Of a DNA stretch of 64,000 bases, positions 15,381-23,503 are shown one piece after another. Under the pieces are notes generated by a model, which was given only the letters and a program-made list of their open reading frames with translations, was not told the origin of the DNA and ran no database searches. The number at the start of each line of letters is the position of its first letter. Position 1 is the first letter of the stretch. Origin of the DNA: Bog-473 sp963828505 (GTDB lineage: Bacteria > Actinomycetota > Acidimicrobiia > Acidimicrobiales > RAAP-2); the NCBI GenBank assembly GCA_963828505.1, contig CAWHFM010000005.1:124001-188000 (forward strand). The letters are read 5' to 3'. The position numbers and the translations under genes are program-made.

Positions 15381-16739
15381 TCAGATCCGCTCGAAGTTCC
15401 TCGCCAGCTCCCAGTCCGACACGTGGCGGTTGCTGGCCTCCCACTCCTGCTCGGCCGTGTTGAGCAGATGGTGGTGCACCTCGGGGCCGAAGGCCTCGGC
15501 CGCGACGGTCGAGGCGCGCAATTCCGAGATCGCCTCGACCAACGTCGAGGGGATGCGGGGCACGTCCGTGGCCTCGTACGCGTTCCGCGGGTAGGCGTCT
15601 CCCGGCTCCAGCTCGTGGTCGATGCCGTAAAGCCCGGCGGCGATGGAGCCCGCCAGGGCGAGGTACGGGTTCACATCCGCCCCCGGCACCCGTGACTCCA
15701 CCCGGCGCCCGGCGCCGCGCCCCACCACCCTGAACCCACACGTCCGGTTGTCCTCGCCCCACACCACCGCGGTGGGGGCCCAGCTCCCGGGCACGTAGCG
15801 CCGGTACGAGTTCACGGTCGGCGCGAACAGCCAGGCCAGCTCGCGGGCGGCGTGGAGCTGGCCGGCCAGGAAGCGGCGACCGAGGGTCGACAGGCCGGTC
15901 GGGTGCGCCTCGTCGGCCATGGCGGGCTCGCCGGTCGAGAGGTCCCAGAGGCTCGTGTGCACGTGGCACGACGAACCCACGTCGTCCATCGTCCACTTGG
16001 CCATGAAGGTCGCCGCCCGCCCCTCCTGCGCCGCGATCTCCTTGATCCCGTTCTTGAACACCAGGTGCCGATCGGCCGTCTCGAGTGAGCCGGCATAGGT
16101 GACGTTGACCTCGTGCTGGCCCCGGCCGGCCTCCCCCTTGGAGAACTCCACCGGGATGTCGGCCCGGATCATCTCGTTGCGGATCCGCCGCAAGATGTAC
16201 TCCTCACGCGCCGTCTGCAACAGCTGGTAGTCCTCGATCGTCGACGTGTGCGGGGTCAACCCGCGCCAGCCGAGCTCCGCCGCGTCCTCGTAGGAATCGC
16301 GGAACAAGAAGAACTCCAGCTCGGTCGCGCTGCAGACCCGAAGGCCCCGTTCGGCGGCCCGCGCCAGCTGGTCGCGGAGGACCTGACGCGGCGACACCTC
16401 GATCGCCCCGCCATCTTCGTCGGTGAGGTCAGCCAGCACGAAGGCTGTGCCCGGGAGCCACGGCACCAGCCGAACCGTGTCGAAGTCCGGGCGGCACACG
16501 ACGTCCCCGTAACCCGTATCCCAGTTGGCGAACTTGTAGCCGGGGAGCGGGTTCATGTCGACGTCGACCGCCAACAGGTACTCGCACGCCTCAATGCCGT
16601 GGTCCGCGACGTGTGCCCCCCAGAAGTCGGCGGTGACCCGCTTCCCGACCGGCCGTCCGTGCATGTCGGGGAAGGCGACGACCACCGTGTCGATGGAGCC
16701 GTCGGCGATCCCTTGATCGATCATTTCGCGACCTGGCAT
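15381..16739 (-). CDS. Glutamine synthetase-family protein, likely gamma-glutamylpolyamine synthetase
   Basis: A 452-residue glutamine synthetase-fold ATP-dependent ligase. Seen are the beta-grasp segment DTVVVAFPDMHGRPVGKR, the metal-binding SATELEFFLF, GQHEVNV, SCHVHTSLWDL, and ADVNPYLALAGSIAAGL. It lacks the adenylylation-loop sequence of canonical GlnA and resembles the PuuA/GlnA3-like group that ligates glutamate to polyamines or ethanolamine. The PuuD-like hydrolase gene starts only about 65 bases away on the other strand, and a succinate-semialdehyde-type dehydrogenase lies nearby, which supports a polyamine/GABA route. The ATG at 16737-16739 gives the family-like start MPGREMIDQG. Exact amine substrate not determined. 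Confidence 0.85.
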   Translation of the reverse strand: MPGREMIDQGIADGSIDTVVVAFPDMHGRPVGKRVTADFWGAHVADHGIEACEYLLAVDVDMNPLPGYKFANWDTGYGDVVCRPDFDTVRLVPWLPGTAFVLADLTDEDGGAIEVSPRQVLRDQLARAAERGLRVCSATELEFFLFRDSYEDAAELGWRGLTPHTSTIEDYQLLQTAREEYILRRIRNEMIRADIPVEFSKGEAGRGQHEVNVTYAGSLETADRHLVFKNGIKEIAAQEGRAATFMAKWTMDDVGSSCHVHTSLWDLSTGEPAMADEAHPTGLSTLGRRFLAGQLHAARELAWLFAPTVNSYRRYVPGSWAPTAVVWGEDNRTCGFRVVGRGAGRRVESRVPGADVNPYLALAGSIAAGLYGIDHELEPGDAYPRNAYEATDVPRIPSTLVEAISELRASTVAAEAFGPEVHHHLLNTAEQEWEASNRHVSDWELARNFERI

Positions 16740-16804
16740 GCGACATGTTTGCCCCTCGCCGGGGCGAGCGTCCAGCATCGCGGCACGGTCGGTACTCTGG
16801 GCCG

Positions 16805-17593
16805 GTGGCTCCCGCACGGCATTCGCCCTCGGCGGACGGCTCGCCGGTGACCCCACTGGTCGGCGTTACGACCTACGTGGCCGACGCCCGTTGGGGTGGC
16901 TGGGAGCGGAGGGCCGCGGTCCTCCCGGACAATTACTTCGAGCTCGTGGCGGCGGCCGGGGGGCGCCCGCTGTTGCTGCCCCCGCCGAAGGATGCCCCCG
17001 GGGGACCCGGCGCGGGAGCTGAGGAGGTCGTCGCCGTCCTCGACGGCCTCGTGCTGACCGGCGGCGGCGACGTGTCGCCGGACGCGTACGGGGAGGAGGC
17101 GGCGCCCGAGGTCGCCGGGGTCGACCCGGTGCGAGATGAGAGCGAGCGTGCCCTGCTCGCCGCCGCCCTCCGCGTGGACCTCCCGGTCCTCGCCATCTGC
17201 CGCGGCTGCCAGGTCCTCAACGTCCACCTCGGCGGGACCCTCCACCAACATCTGCCTGACGAGGTGGGGCACACCGCGCACCGCTCCGCCCCCTACGTGT
17301 TCGGTGACGTGGACGTCGAGGCGGTCGCCGGCACCCGCACCGCCGACGTCTTCGGCCGCGTCGCCACCGTCCGCTGCTCGCACCACCAGTCGATCAAGGA
17401 GCCGGGCCGTGGCCTCGAGGTCACCGCCACGACGTCGGACGGGGTCACTGAGGCGGTCGAGCTGCCCGGGTCCCGTTTCGTCCTGGCGGTGCAGTGGCAT
17501 CCGGAGGAGGACTGGGACCGTCGGCCGTTCGACGCGCTAGTCGAGGCGGCCCGGAAGTACGCCGTCGACCGCTCCGTGCGCCGAACCGCATGA
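16805..17593 (+). CDS. Class I glutamine amidotransferase-like hydrolase (peptidase C26, PuuD-like)
   Basis: A hydrolase of about 262 residues of the gamma-glutamyl-GABA hydrolase family. The nucleophile elbow is LAICRGCQVLNVHLGG (catalytic Cys in RGCQV), and the catalytic His-Glu pair lies in LAVQWHPEED. An N-terminal strand VGVTTYV and GLVLTGGGDVSPDAYGEEA are typical of PuuD, which removes glutamate from gamma-glutamyl-GABA. Start is uncertain: GTG at 16805 (used here) or GTG at 16847, the latter starting right at the conserved strand. It is divergent from the PuuA-like gene and five bases upstream of an SDR gene. Confidence 0.87.
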   Translation: MAPARHSPSADGSPVTPLVGVTTYVADARWGGWERRAAVLPDNYFELVAAAGGRPLLLPPPKDAPGGPGAGAEEVVAVLDGLVLTGGGDVSPDAYGEEAAPEVAGVDPVRDESERALLAAALRVDLPVLAICRGCQVLNVHLGGTLHQHLPDEVGHTAHRSAPYVFGDVDVEAVAGTRTADVFGRVATVRCSHHQSIKEPGRGLEVTATTSDGVTEAVELPGSRFVLAVQWHPEEDWDRRPFDALVEAARKYAVDRSVRRTA

Positions 17594-17597
17594 CCCG

Positions 17598-18500
17598 ATG
17601 TCCGGTGCGTCCGTCTCCCGCGCCGGCAAGGAAGCCGTAACCGTGCCCGGGCCGGGCCCAGGGCCAGGGCCGGGGCACATGCCCGGGGCCGTGCCCATGC
17701 CCGAGGCCGTGCCCGTGGCCGGCAAGGTGGCCGTCGTCACTGGAGCCAGCCGGGGCCTCGGTGCCGGGCTGGCTGCTCATTTCGCCGCTTCGGGCATGCA
17801 CCTCGGCTTGTGCGCGCTGCACCGGCCCAGGTTGGTGGCCCGAACCCGGCCGACCGCGCACGACGGCCGGGTCGAGTCCGCTGAGGCACCCGTCTGCGCG
17901 GCCGTCGACGTCGCCGACGGGGACGCGGTTGCTGCATTCGCCGACGCCGTGATCGCCCGTTTCGGTCGCATCGACCTATGGGTGAACAACGCCGGAGTAC
18001 TTGGACCCATCGGTCCGCTCGCCGACGCGGATCCCGCTCAGCTCGCGCGGGTGGTCGAGGTCAACGTCATCGGCGTGATCAACGGCTCCGCCGCCTTCGC
18101 CGACCACGTCCGGCGCAGGAGCGGAACGGGCGTGCTGATGAACCTCTCGTCGGGAGCCGCCACCAAGCCGTATTGGGGGTGGGCCACGTACTGCGCGTCC
18201 AAGGCGGCCGTCGACCAGCTCACCCGCGTCATCGCGCTCGAGGAGGCGGGGCACGGGCTGGAGGCCTTCTCCGTGGCCCCCGGCCTGGTCGATACCGACA
18301 TGCAGGCCGCCATCAGGGCCACCAGCGAGTCCGACTTCCCGGAAGGCCCCCGCTTCCGCCTCGCGGCTGAGGAGAACCGGTTCAATGCGCCGGCGTGGGT
18401 GGCGGAGCAGATCCTCCATCTGGCGTTCGGTCCGGGACGAGAGGGGCATGAGCCGATCGTGCGCCTGCCGGATCAGGCCGCCGCTCCCGCCGCCCGGTAG
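17598..18500 (+). CDS. Short-chain dehydrogenase/reductase with Gly-Pro repeat N-terminus
   Basis: A 300-residue SDR. The cofactor motif TGASRGLGAGLA is near residue 49, NNAG at about 130, the catalytic Ser in MNLSSGAATKPYWGW, and the active-site YCASK near residue 197; SVAPGLVDTDM follows. The first 40 residues are a proline-glycine run (GPGPGPGPGH and PGAVPMPEAVPVAG) encoded by GC-rich repeats, so translation might instead begin at the GTG before AGKVAVVTG. It starts five bases after the PuuD-like gene, so it likely belongs to the same transcript. Substrate unknown. Confidence 0.87.
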   Translation: MSGASVSRAGKEAVTVPGPGPGPGPGHMPGAVPMPEAVPVAGKVAVVTGASRGLGAGLAAHFAASGMHLGLCALHRPRLVARTRPTAHDGRVESAEAPVCAAVDVADGDAVAAFADAVIARFGRIDLWVNNAGVLGPIGPLADADPAQLARVVEVNVIGVINGSAAFADHVRRRSGTGVLMNLSSGAATKPYWGWATYCASKAAVDQLTRVIALEEAGHGLEAFSVAPGLVDTDMQAAIRATSESDFPEGPRFRLAAEENRFNAPAWVAEQILHLAFGPGREGHEPIVRLPDQAAAPAAR

Positions 18501-18509
18501 TCTGCCCGC

Positions 18510-18656
18510 ATGGCGAAAAGCGGCGCACGTAAAGTGGTCAAGCCGGTGGCCGCGGCCGCGGTCACACTGGGGACCATCGCCAGCATCTGGTGGTTTGCGC
18601 TCAAGCCCCGGCGCAAGGCGAAGGACAAGCCCGCCGGGCCGACGACCACGACCTAG
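18510..18656 (+). CDS. Small single-span membrane protein (48 residues)
   Basis: ATG at 18510 and TAG at 18654 enclose 48 residues. A basic N-terminus (MAKSGARKVVKP) is followed by a hydrophobic span (residues 13-31, ending IWWFAL) and a very basic, then Thr-rich tail (KPRRKAKDK). The layout predicts an N-in or N-out single transmembrane helix. It lies nine bases after the SDR stop, in the same direction. I do not recognise a family. It is short and could be spurious, but its spacing and composition favour a real gene. Confidence 0.55.
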   Translation: MAKSGARKVVKPVAAAAVTLGTIASIWWFALKPRRKAKDKPAGPTTTT

Positions 18657-18706
18657 CGCCGTCCCGACACCGGGCGCCGTCCCAAACAGTCCCGGCCGGG
18701 GCGAGG

Positions 18707-19510
18707 TCAGCCCGCGTCGAGCCCGCGCACCAGCCCCGGCAGCAGCTCACTGATGGAGCCGTGCACGACCACGTCGGCGAGATCGTCCATGTCGGTCGGC
18801 CCTCCGTTCACGATCACCACAACTGCGCCGTGCCGAACGGCGACCGGAACCAGACCGGCGGCGGGGAAGACGCCGAGCGTCGAGCCCACGGCCAGGAGGA
18901 GGTCGCACCGTGACGCCGCGTTGTCCGCACGCGAGAGGTCCTCGGGGATCAGGGATTGACCGAAGCTGATCGTGGCCGACTTGAGGATCCCGCCGCAGAC
19001 GGAAGGCTCGTCGACGCCGCCCAGCGGCATGGGGCGCAGGCATGTCGGGTCGTCCTCCCCGGCGCGCACCCGATCGTGGACGGGCTCGCATGGCTGGCGG
19101 TCCCCACAACGCAGGCAGGCGACCTCGAGGGAGGTCCCGTGGATCTCGATGACGAGCGACGGATCGTTACCGGCCTTCTGGTGCAGACCGTCGATGTTCT
19201 GGGTCACCAGCGTGTCGAGCCGGCCGCTCCGCTCGAGGTCGACCAGCGCCCGATGGCCGGCGTTGGGTTCGGAGGCCCACATCGGCGACGTCAGACGGTT
19301 CTGCCAGGAGCGGCGCCGCACCTCCGGGTCACCGACGTAGACCTCGATGTTGGCCGCCTTCTCCGCCGCGGGGTTCTTTGTCCAGAGCCCTTCGGGACCC
19401 CGGAAGTCCGGGATGCCCGAGTCCGTCGAGATGCCGGCTCCCGTCAGCACGACGACGCGCCGCGCCCGTCCCAGGAGGCGGGCGGCGTTCTCTATCGGAT
19501 CCGTAGGCAT
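18707..19510 (-). CDS. Sirtuin (SIR2-family NAD-dependent protein deacylase)
   Basis: A 267-residue sirtuin, removing acyl groups from lysines with NAD. The Rossmann motif is VVVLTGAGISTDSGIPDFRG, then TQNIDGLHQKAG and the catalytic IHGTS (His near residue 125). The zinc module has CLRCG plus two later cysteines (CLRP and CGG), with a 13-residue insertion between them that is longer than usual. ILKSATISFGQ and AVGSTLGVFPAAGLVP complete the fold. It converges on the polyamine block and is divergent from the aldehyde dehydrogenase gene, with three 25-bp repeats in the gap. Targets unknown; acyl-CoA synthetases are common sirtuin targets in actinobacteria. Confidence 0.92.
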   Translation of the reverse strand: MPTDPIENAARLLGRARRVVVLTGAGISTDSGIPDFRGPEGLWTKNPAAEKAANIEVYVGDPEVRRRSWQNRLTSPMWASEPNAGHRALVDLERSGRLDTLVTQNIDGLHQKAGNDPSLVIEIHGTSLEVACLRCGDRQPCEPVHDRVRAGEDDPTCLRPMPLGGVDEPSVCGGILKSATISFGQSLIPEDLSRADNAASRCDLLLAVGSTLGVFPAAGLVPVAVRHGAVVVIVNGGPTDMDDLADVVVHGSISELLPGLVRGLDAG

Positions 19511-19553
19511 CGCACGGTCATGGTGGCACCGACCGCCGCACCGTGACCACCTC

Positions 19554-19628
19554 GGTGGGCTGCCGTCTGGTCCGCCCCGGTGGGCTGCCGTCTGGTCCGC
19601 CCCGGTGGGCTGCCGTCTGATCCGCCTT
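19554..19628. repeat. 25-bp tandem repeat, 3 copies, between sirtuin and aldehyde dehydrogenase genes
   Basis: Units beginning GGTGGGCTGCCGTCTGGTCC start at 19554, 19579 and 19604; the first two are identical and the third differs at about three positions. They occupy the promoter region shared by the divergent sirtuin and aldehyde dehydrogenase genes. Confidence 0.9.
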
Positions 19629-19693
19629 GTCCCGTACATGCGGCCCACGTCGACCCGGCACGGGCGGGATCCCCGGCGGGTAAGAATCGACCC

Positions 19694-21058
19694 ATGCCTT
19701 TCGCGACTGTCAACCCCGCCACCGGCGAGACCGAGAAGGAGTTCCCCGCCCACACGCCCGAGGAGGTCGAGGCGCTCGTCCAGCGAGCGGCCGAGGCCTT
19801 CTCGGCCTACCGGACGACCACGTTCGCCGAGCGGGCCCGGCACCTGATCACCGCAGCGGAGCTGCTCGAGGCCGAGGTGCCGGACGTGGCCCGGATCCTG
19901 ACCACCGAGATGGGCAAGACCTTCGCCGCCGCCAAGGCCGAGGTCTCCAAATGCGCGGCGGGGCTGCGCTGGTTCGCCGGGAACGCCGAGGAGCTTCTGG
20001 CCGACCAGCCCGTGACCACGTCGGCGGCGAAGTCCTACGTGCGTTATGAGCCGTTGGGCGTGGTGCTGGCGGTCATGCCGTGGAACTTCCCGCTGTGGCA
20101 GGTCATCCGCTTCGCCGCGCCCGCCCTGATGCTCGGCAACTGTGGGCTCCTCAAGCATGCTTCGAACGTCCCGCAGACCGGCGCGGCAATTGAGGACCTC
20201 TTCCGACGCGCCGGCCTGCCCGACGGTGTGTTCACCAACCTCTACATCCAATCGAAGGACGTTGCGGCGCTCATAGAGGACCCGCGCATCGCCGCGGTCA
20301 CGCTCACGGGGTCGGAACAGGCCGGCATGTCGGTGGCTGCGGTTGCGGGCCACACGCTGAAGAAGAGCGTGCTCGAGCTCGGAGGATCCGATCCCTTCAT
20401 CGTCTTGCCCTCTGCCGACCTCGACGCGTGCGTGCGCACCGCCGTCACGGCGCGCGTGCAGAACAACGGGCAGTCGTGTATCGCAGCCAAGCGGTTCATC
20501 GTGGCCGATGCAGTCGCGGACGAGTTCCTGACGCGATTCACCGCGGCCATGGACGCCCTCGTCGTCGGAGACCCGTTCGACCCCGCCACCGACGTCGGGC
20601 CGATCGTGACCAAGGCCCAGCGCGACGAGCTCATCGGCCAGGTGGAAGCGGCCCGGGCTCAGGGGGCGACGGTGCACGCCGGAGCGCGCGTTCCCGACGG
20701 CGCCGGTTGGTACTTCCCCCCGACGGTGCTCTCGGGCGTGACGACGGACATGCCTTTCACACAGGACGAGATCTTCGGACCGGTCGCCATGGTCATCCGG
20801 GTGCCAGACCTCGAGGCCGCGCTCGCCGCGGCGAACGCCACCTCCTTCGGTCTCGGGTCGAGCGTGTGGACGACAGACGACGAGGAGGTGCAGCGTTGCG
20901 TCGAAGGCATCGAGGCCGGTGCCGTCTTCGTCAACGCCATGGTGGCGTCCATGCCCGAGATGCCGTTCGGGGGCATCAAGCGGTCGGGCTTCGGACGCGA
21001 GCTGGCCGAGCTCGGCCTCAAGGAGTTCGCGAACGCCAAGACGGTGTACGTCGCATGA
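19694..21058 (+). CDS. Aldehyde dehydrogenase, probably NADP-dependent succinate-semialdehyde dehydrogenase
   Basis: A 454-residue aldehyde dehydrogenase whose start MPFATVNPATGETEKEF closely matches GabD1-type actinobacterial succinate-semialdehyde dehydrogenases. Seen are VMPWNFPLWQVIRFAAPALM, the general base in LELGGSDPFIVL, the catalytic Cys in NNGQSCIAAKRFIV, and EIFGPVAMV. Oxidation of succinate semialdehyde would finish GABA breakdown produced by the PuuA/PuuD-like enzymes encoded just upstream. The frame is open upstream to 19580, but the ATG at 19694 is preferred since upstream codons lie in the 25-bp repeats. Confidence 0.88.
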   Translation: MPFATVNPATGETEKEFPAHTPEEVEALVQRAAEAFSAYRTTTFAERARHLITAAELLEAEVPDVARILTTEMGKTFAAAKAEVSKCAAGLRWFAGNAEELLADQPVTTSAAKSYVRYEPLGVVLAVMPWNFPLWQVIRFAAPALMLGNCGLLKHASNVPQTGAAIEDLFRRAGLPDGVFTNLYIQSKDVAALIEDPRIAAVTLTGSEQAGMSVAAVAGHTLKKSVLELGGSDPFIVLPSADLDACVRTAVTARVQNNGQSCIAAKRFIVADAVADEFLTRFTAAMDALVVGDPFDPATDVGPIVTKAQRDELIGQVEAARAQGATVHAGARVPDGAGWYFPPTVLSGVTTDMPFTQDEIFGPVAMVIRVPDLEAALAAANATSFGLGSSVWTTDDEEVQRCVEGIEAGAVFVNAMVASMPEMPFGGIKRSGFGRELAELGLKEFANAKTVYVA

Positions 21059-21100
21059 TCGCCCTGGTCGTGCCCGCGACGAGGCCCAAGCACCGATACC

Positions 21101-21158
21101 GTGGCGCCCAAGCGGCGATGACGTGGCGCCCCAAGTGCCGGTGAGGTGGCGCCCCACG
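21101..21158. repeat. Degenerate 22-23-bp repeat, 3 copies
   Basis: GTGGCGCC recurs at 21101, 21123 and 21146, each followed by C(C)CA and preceded by a GATGA/GGTGA-like segment. The copies lie between the aldehyde dehydrogenase stop and the cysteine desulfurase start, with no gene in this 125-base gap. Confidence 0.6.
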
Positions 21159-21184
21159 GGTGGCCCGGCGGCGCGACGCCCGGT

Positions 21185-22344
21185 GTGACGGTCGCCTATC
21201 TGGACCATGCGGCGACGGCGCCGCTGCGTCCCGAGGTCGCCGCGGCGATGGCGGAGGTGCTCTCCGGGCCGCTCGGCAACCCGAGCGGGAGCCATCCTCC
21301 GGCGCAGCGGGCGAAGCGGCTGCTCGAGGAGGCACGGGACGAGGTCGCGGCTTTCGTGGGCCGGGACCCGGGCGAAGTCGTCTTCACTTCCGGTGGCACC
21401 GAGTCCGCCGACCTGGCGGTACTCGGAACGGTGGAGGCCGCTTTGGCCCAGCATGGTGACGCGGTCGTCCTGGCGTCCGCCGTGGAGCACCCAGCAGTCC
21501 GGGAATCCTGCCGCGCCGCTGAGCAGCTCGGCGCCGACGCACGGGAGCTTCCGGTCGATCGCTCCGGGGTGGTGGACCTCGACGCGCTGGCACGTTCGCT
21601 CTTTTCTCGCGTCGTGTTGGTCGCGGTGATGACGGCGAACAACGAGACGGGGGTCGTGCAACCCGTGGGAACGGTCATCGATGCCGTTCGACGGCGAGCG
21701 CCCAACGCCTTCGTCTTTACCGACGCGGTCCAGGCGGCACCACACCTCGAGATTGCGGAGTCTTGTGCCGGCGCCGACCTGATCTCGCTCAGCGCGCACA
21801 AGGTCGGTGGTCCGGTCGGCGTGGGGGCACTCGTCGTCGGCCCGGCGGTCGCGCTCTCGCCGCGGCAGCACGGTGGGGGCCAAGAACGCGACCGGCGGAG
21901 CGGCACGCAAGACGTGGTCGGCGCCGTGGGCATGGCCACGGCACTGCGGGCGGCCGCGGGGAGCGCGTCGCGGCGGCGGCCAGAGTGTCGGCGCTGCGGG
22001 ACCGTCTCGCGGCCGGCCTGCTCGCGGCGATACCTTGGGCGCAGCAGACGGTCTCGCCCGGAGTGCCCGTGCTCCCCGGGCACCTCCATCTGTGCCTGCC
22101 CGGGATCGAACGCGAGGAGCTGCTCGTCGCCCTGGGCGCGGCGGGAGTGTGCGCGTCGGGTGGTTCGTCCTGTGCCAGCGGCGCACTGGAGCCGAGCCAC
22201 GTGCTGGCCGCCATGGGGGTGTCCCGGCGCCTGGCCGACGGCGCGGTTCGGTTCACGCTTGGCTCCACCACGACCGACGCCGACATCGACCACGCGCTCG
22301 CCGTGGTGCCCGACATCGCGGCGTCGTTGCGCGGCTGTTCCTGA
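21185..22344 (+). CDS. iscS: Cysteine desulfurase (IscS/NifS type), interrupted by a 1-base frameshift
   Basis: Joined frames give about 386 residues of a PLP-dependent cysteine desulfurase that supplies sulfur for tRNA thiolation and Fe-S clusters. Landmarks: YLDHAATAPLRPEV, VVFTSGGTESADLAV, the PLP lysine in SLSAHKVGGPVGVGAL, HGGGQERDRRSGTQDVVGAV, and the active-site cysteine in CASGGSSCASG. The frame breaks in GGGG at 21958-21961; one added G gives AAAGERVAAAARVSALRDR and restores the C-terminus. The start is the GTG at 21185 (VTVAYLD). mnmA follows 23 bases downstream, a classical sulfur-relay pair. A sequencing error is the likely cause of the break. Confidence 0.88.
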
Positions 22345-22367
22345 AAACGGGTGGCACACTTGTGAAG

Positions 22368-23501
22368 ATGCGTGTTCTTGTGGCCATGTCCGGTGGGGTC
22401 GACTCGTCCGTCGCGGCCGCGCTCCTGGTCGAACGGGGCCACGACGTCGTCGGCGCCACGCTCAAGCTCTGGGGCGGAGCCTCGGACTCCGGCTGCTGTT
22501 CGGTGGCCGACGTCGAGGATGCGCGCCGGGTCGCCCAGCAGCTGGGTATCGAGCACCACGTCTTCAACCTCACCGAGGACTTCGAGCGCCACGTGGTGAC
22601 GCCCTACGTCGAGGAGCACGCCAGAGGCCGGACACCGAACCCGTGTATCGAGTGCAACCGTTCCATGAAGTTCGACCGACTCCTGCGCCGGGCTGATCGC
22701 CTCGGTTTCGACCGGCTCGCCACCGGGCATCACGCCCGCGTCACCGTCGACGAGGCGGGAGGTGGGACCGGAAGTCTGGTTGGCGGGAGTGAGTTTGGCG
22801 GGAGTCAGGCCGACGGGACTTGTCCGGCGGACCGTGTGCTGCGGCTGCGTCGGGGCGCCGATCCGGCGAAGGACCAGTCGTACGTCTTGTCGATGCTGGG
22901 CCAGGAGGAATTGGCCCGCCTGGTGCTGCCGGTTGGCGAGATGACGAAGGACGAGGTGCGAGCCCACGCCCGCCGGCTCGGACTTCGTACCGCGGCCAAG
23001 CCTGACAGCCAGGACGTGTGCTTCATCGGTCGCACCGAAGGTCGGCACGAGTTCCTCGGCCGGCGGATGGATCTGCACCCCGGTGCCGTCGTCGACGGAG
23101 CCGGCCTCCCCGCCGGAGAGGTGGAGGCCGTCGAGTTGGTCACCGTTGGTCAGCGCCGCGGCATGGGTCACGGGACGGATGGCCGGCGCCGCTATGTGAC
23201 CTCGGTCGACATCGCGGCGCGCCGCGTCACCGTGGGCGCGGCGGAAGAGGTGATGTGCGGAGCGGTCGTGCTGGCCACGCCGACGCTCACCTGGGTCGAC
23301 CGGCCGCTGGGCGTGGGTGACCGCGCCATAGCCCAGGTCAGCGCACACGGTCGGGCCTTGCCGTGCACGATCGTGCACCACGACGCCGGGCTCGCGGTGC
23401 ACTTCGACGTCCGGCAGCGGCTGGTGGCGCCCGGACAGACCGTGGCGCTCTACGACGCCCTCCATCCGGACGCCCTCGTCGGCGGCGGCATCGCCGCCTG
23501 A
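22368..23501 (+). CDS. mnmA: tRNA-specific 2-thiouridylase MnmA
   Basis: A 377-residue enzyme that installs the 2-thio group on U34 of Lys/Glu/Gln tRNAs, using sulfur from a cysteine desulfurase. It carries the PP-loop AMSGGVDSSVAAALL, the first catalytic cysteine in NPCIECNRSMKF, the second in PDSQDVCFIG, and the VTVGQRRGMG segment of the central domain. A Gly/Ser-rich insertion of about 25 residues follows the first catalytic region. The ATG at 22368 gives the family N-terminus MRVLVAMSGG. It sits between iscS and ligA, an order conserved in actinobacteria. Confidence 0.95.
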   Translation: MRVLVAMSGGVDSSVAAALLVERGHDVVGATLKLWGGASDSGCCSVADVEDARRVAQQLGIEHHVFNLTEDFERHVVTPYVEEHARGRTPNPCIECNRSMKFDRLLRRADRLGFDRLATGHHARVTVDEAGGGTGSLVGGSEFGGSQADGTCPADRVLRLRRGADPAKDQSYVLSMLGQEELARLVLPVGEMTKDEVRAHARRLGLRTAAKPDSQDVCFIGRTEGRHEFLGRRMDLHPGAVVDGAGLPAGEVEAVELVTVGQRRGMGHGTDGRRRYVTSVDIAARRVTVGAAEEVMCGAVVLATPTLTWVDRPLGVGDRAIAQVSAHGRALPCTIVHHDAGLAVHFDVRQRLVAPGQTVALYDALHPDALVGGGIAA

Positions 23502-23503
23502 GC

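Noticed and set aside
18707..22186. An antisense open frame of over 1,100 codons overlapping the aldehyde dehydrogenase and iscS
   Set aside because: Only its 3' part (18707-19510) encodes a recognisable sirtuin; the rest is Arg/Gly/Asp-rich with no family resemblance, the usual shadow of high-GC coding DNA.
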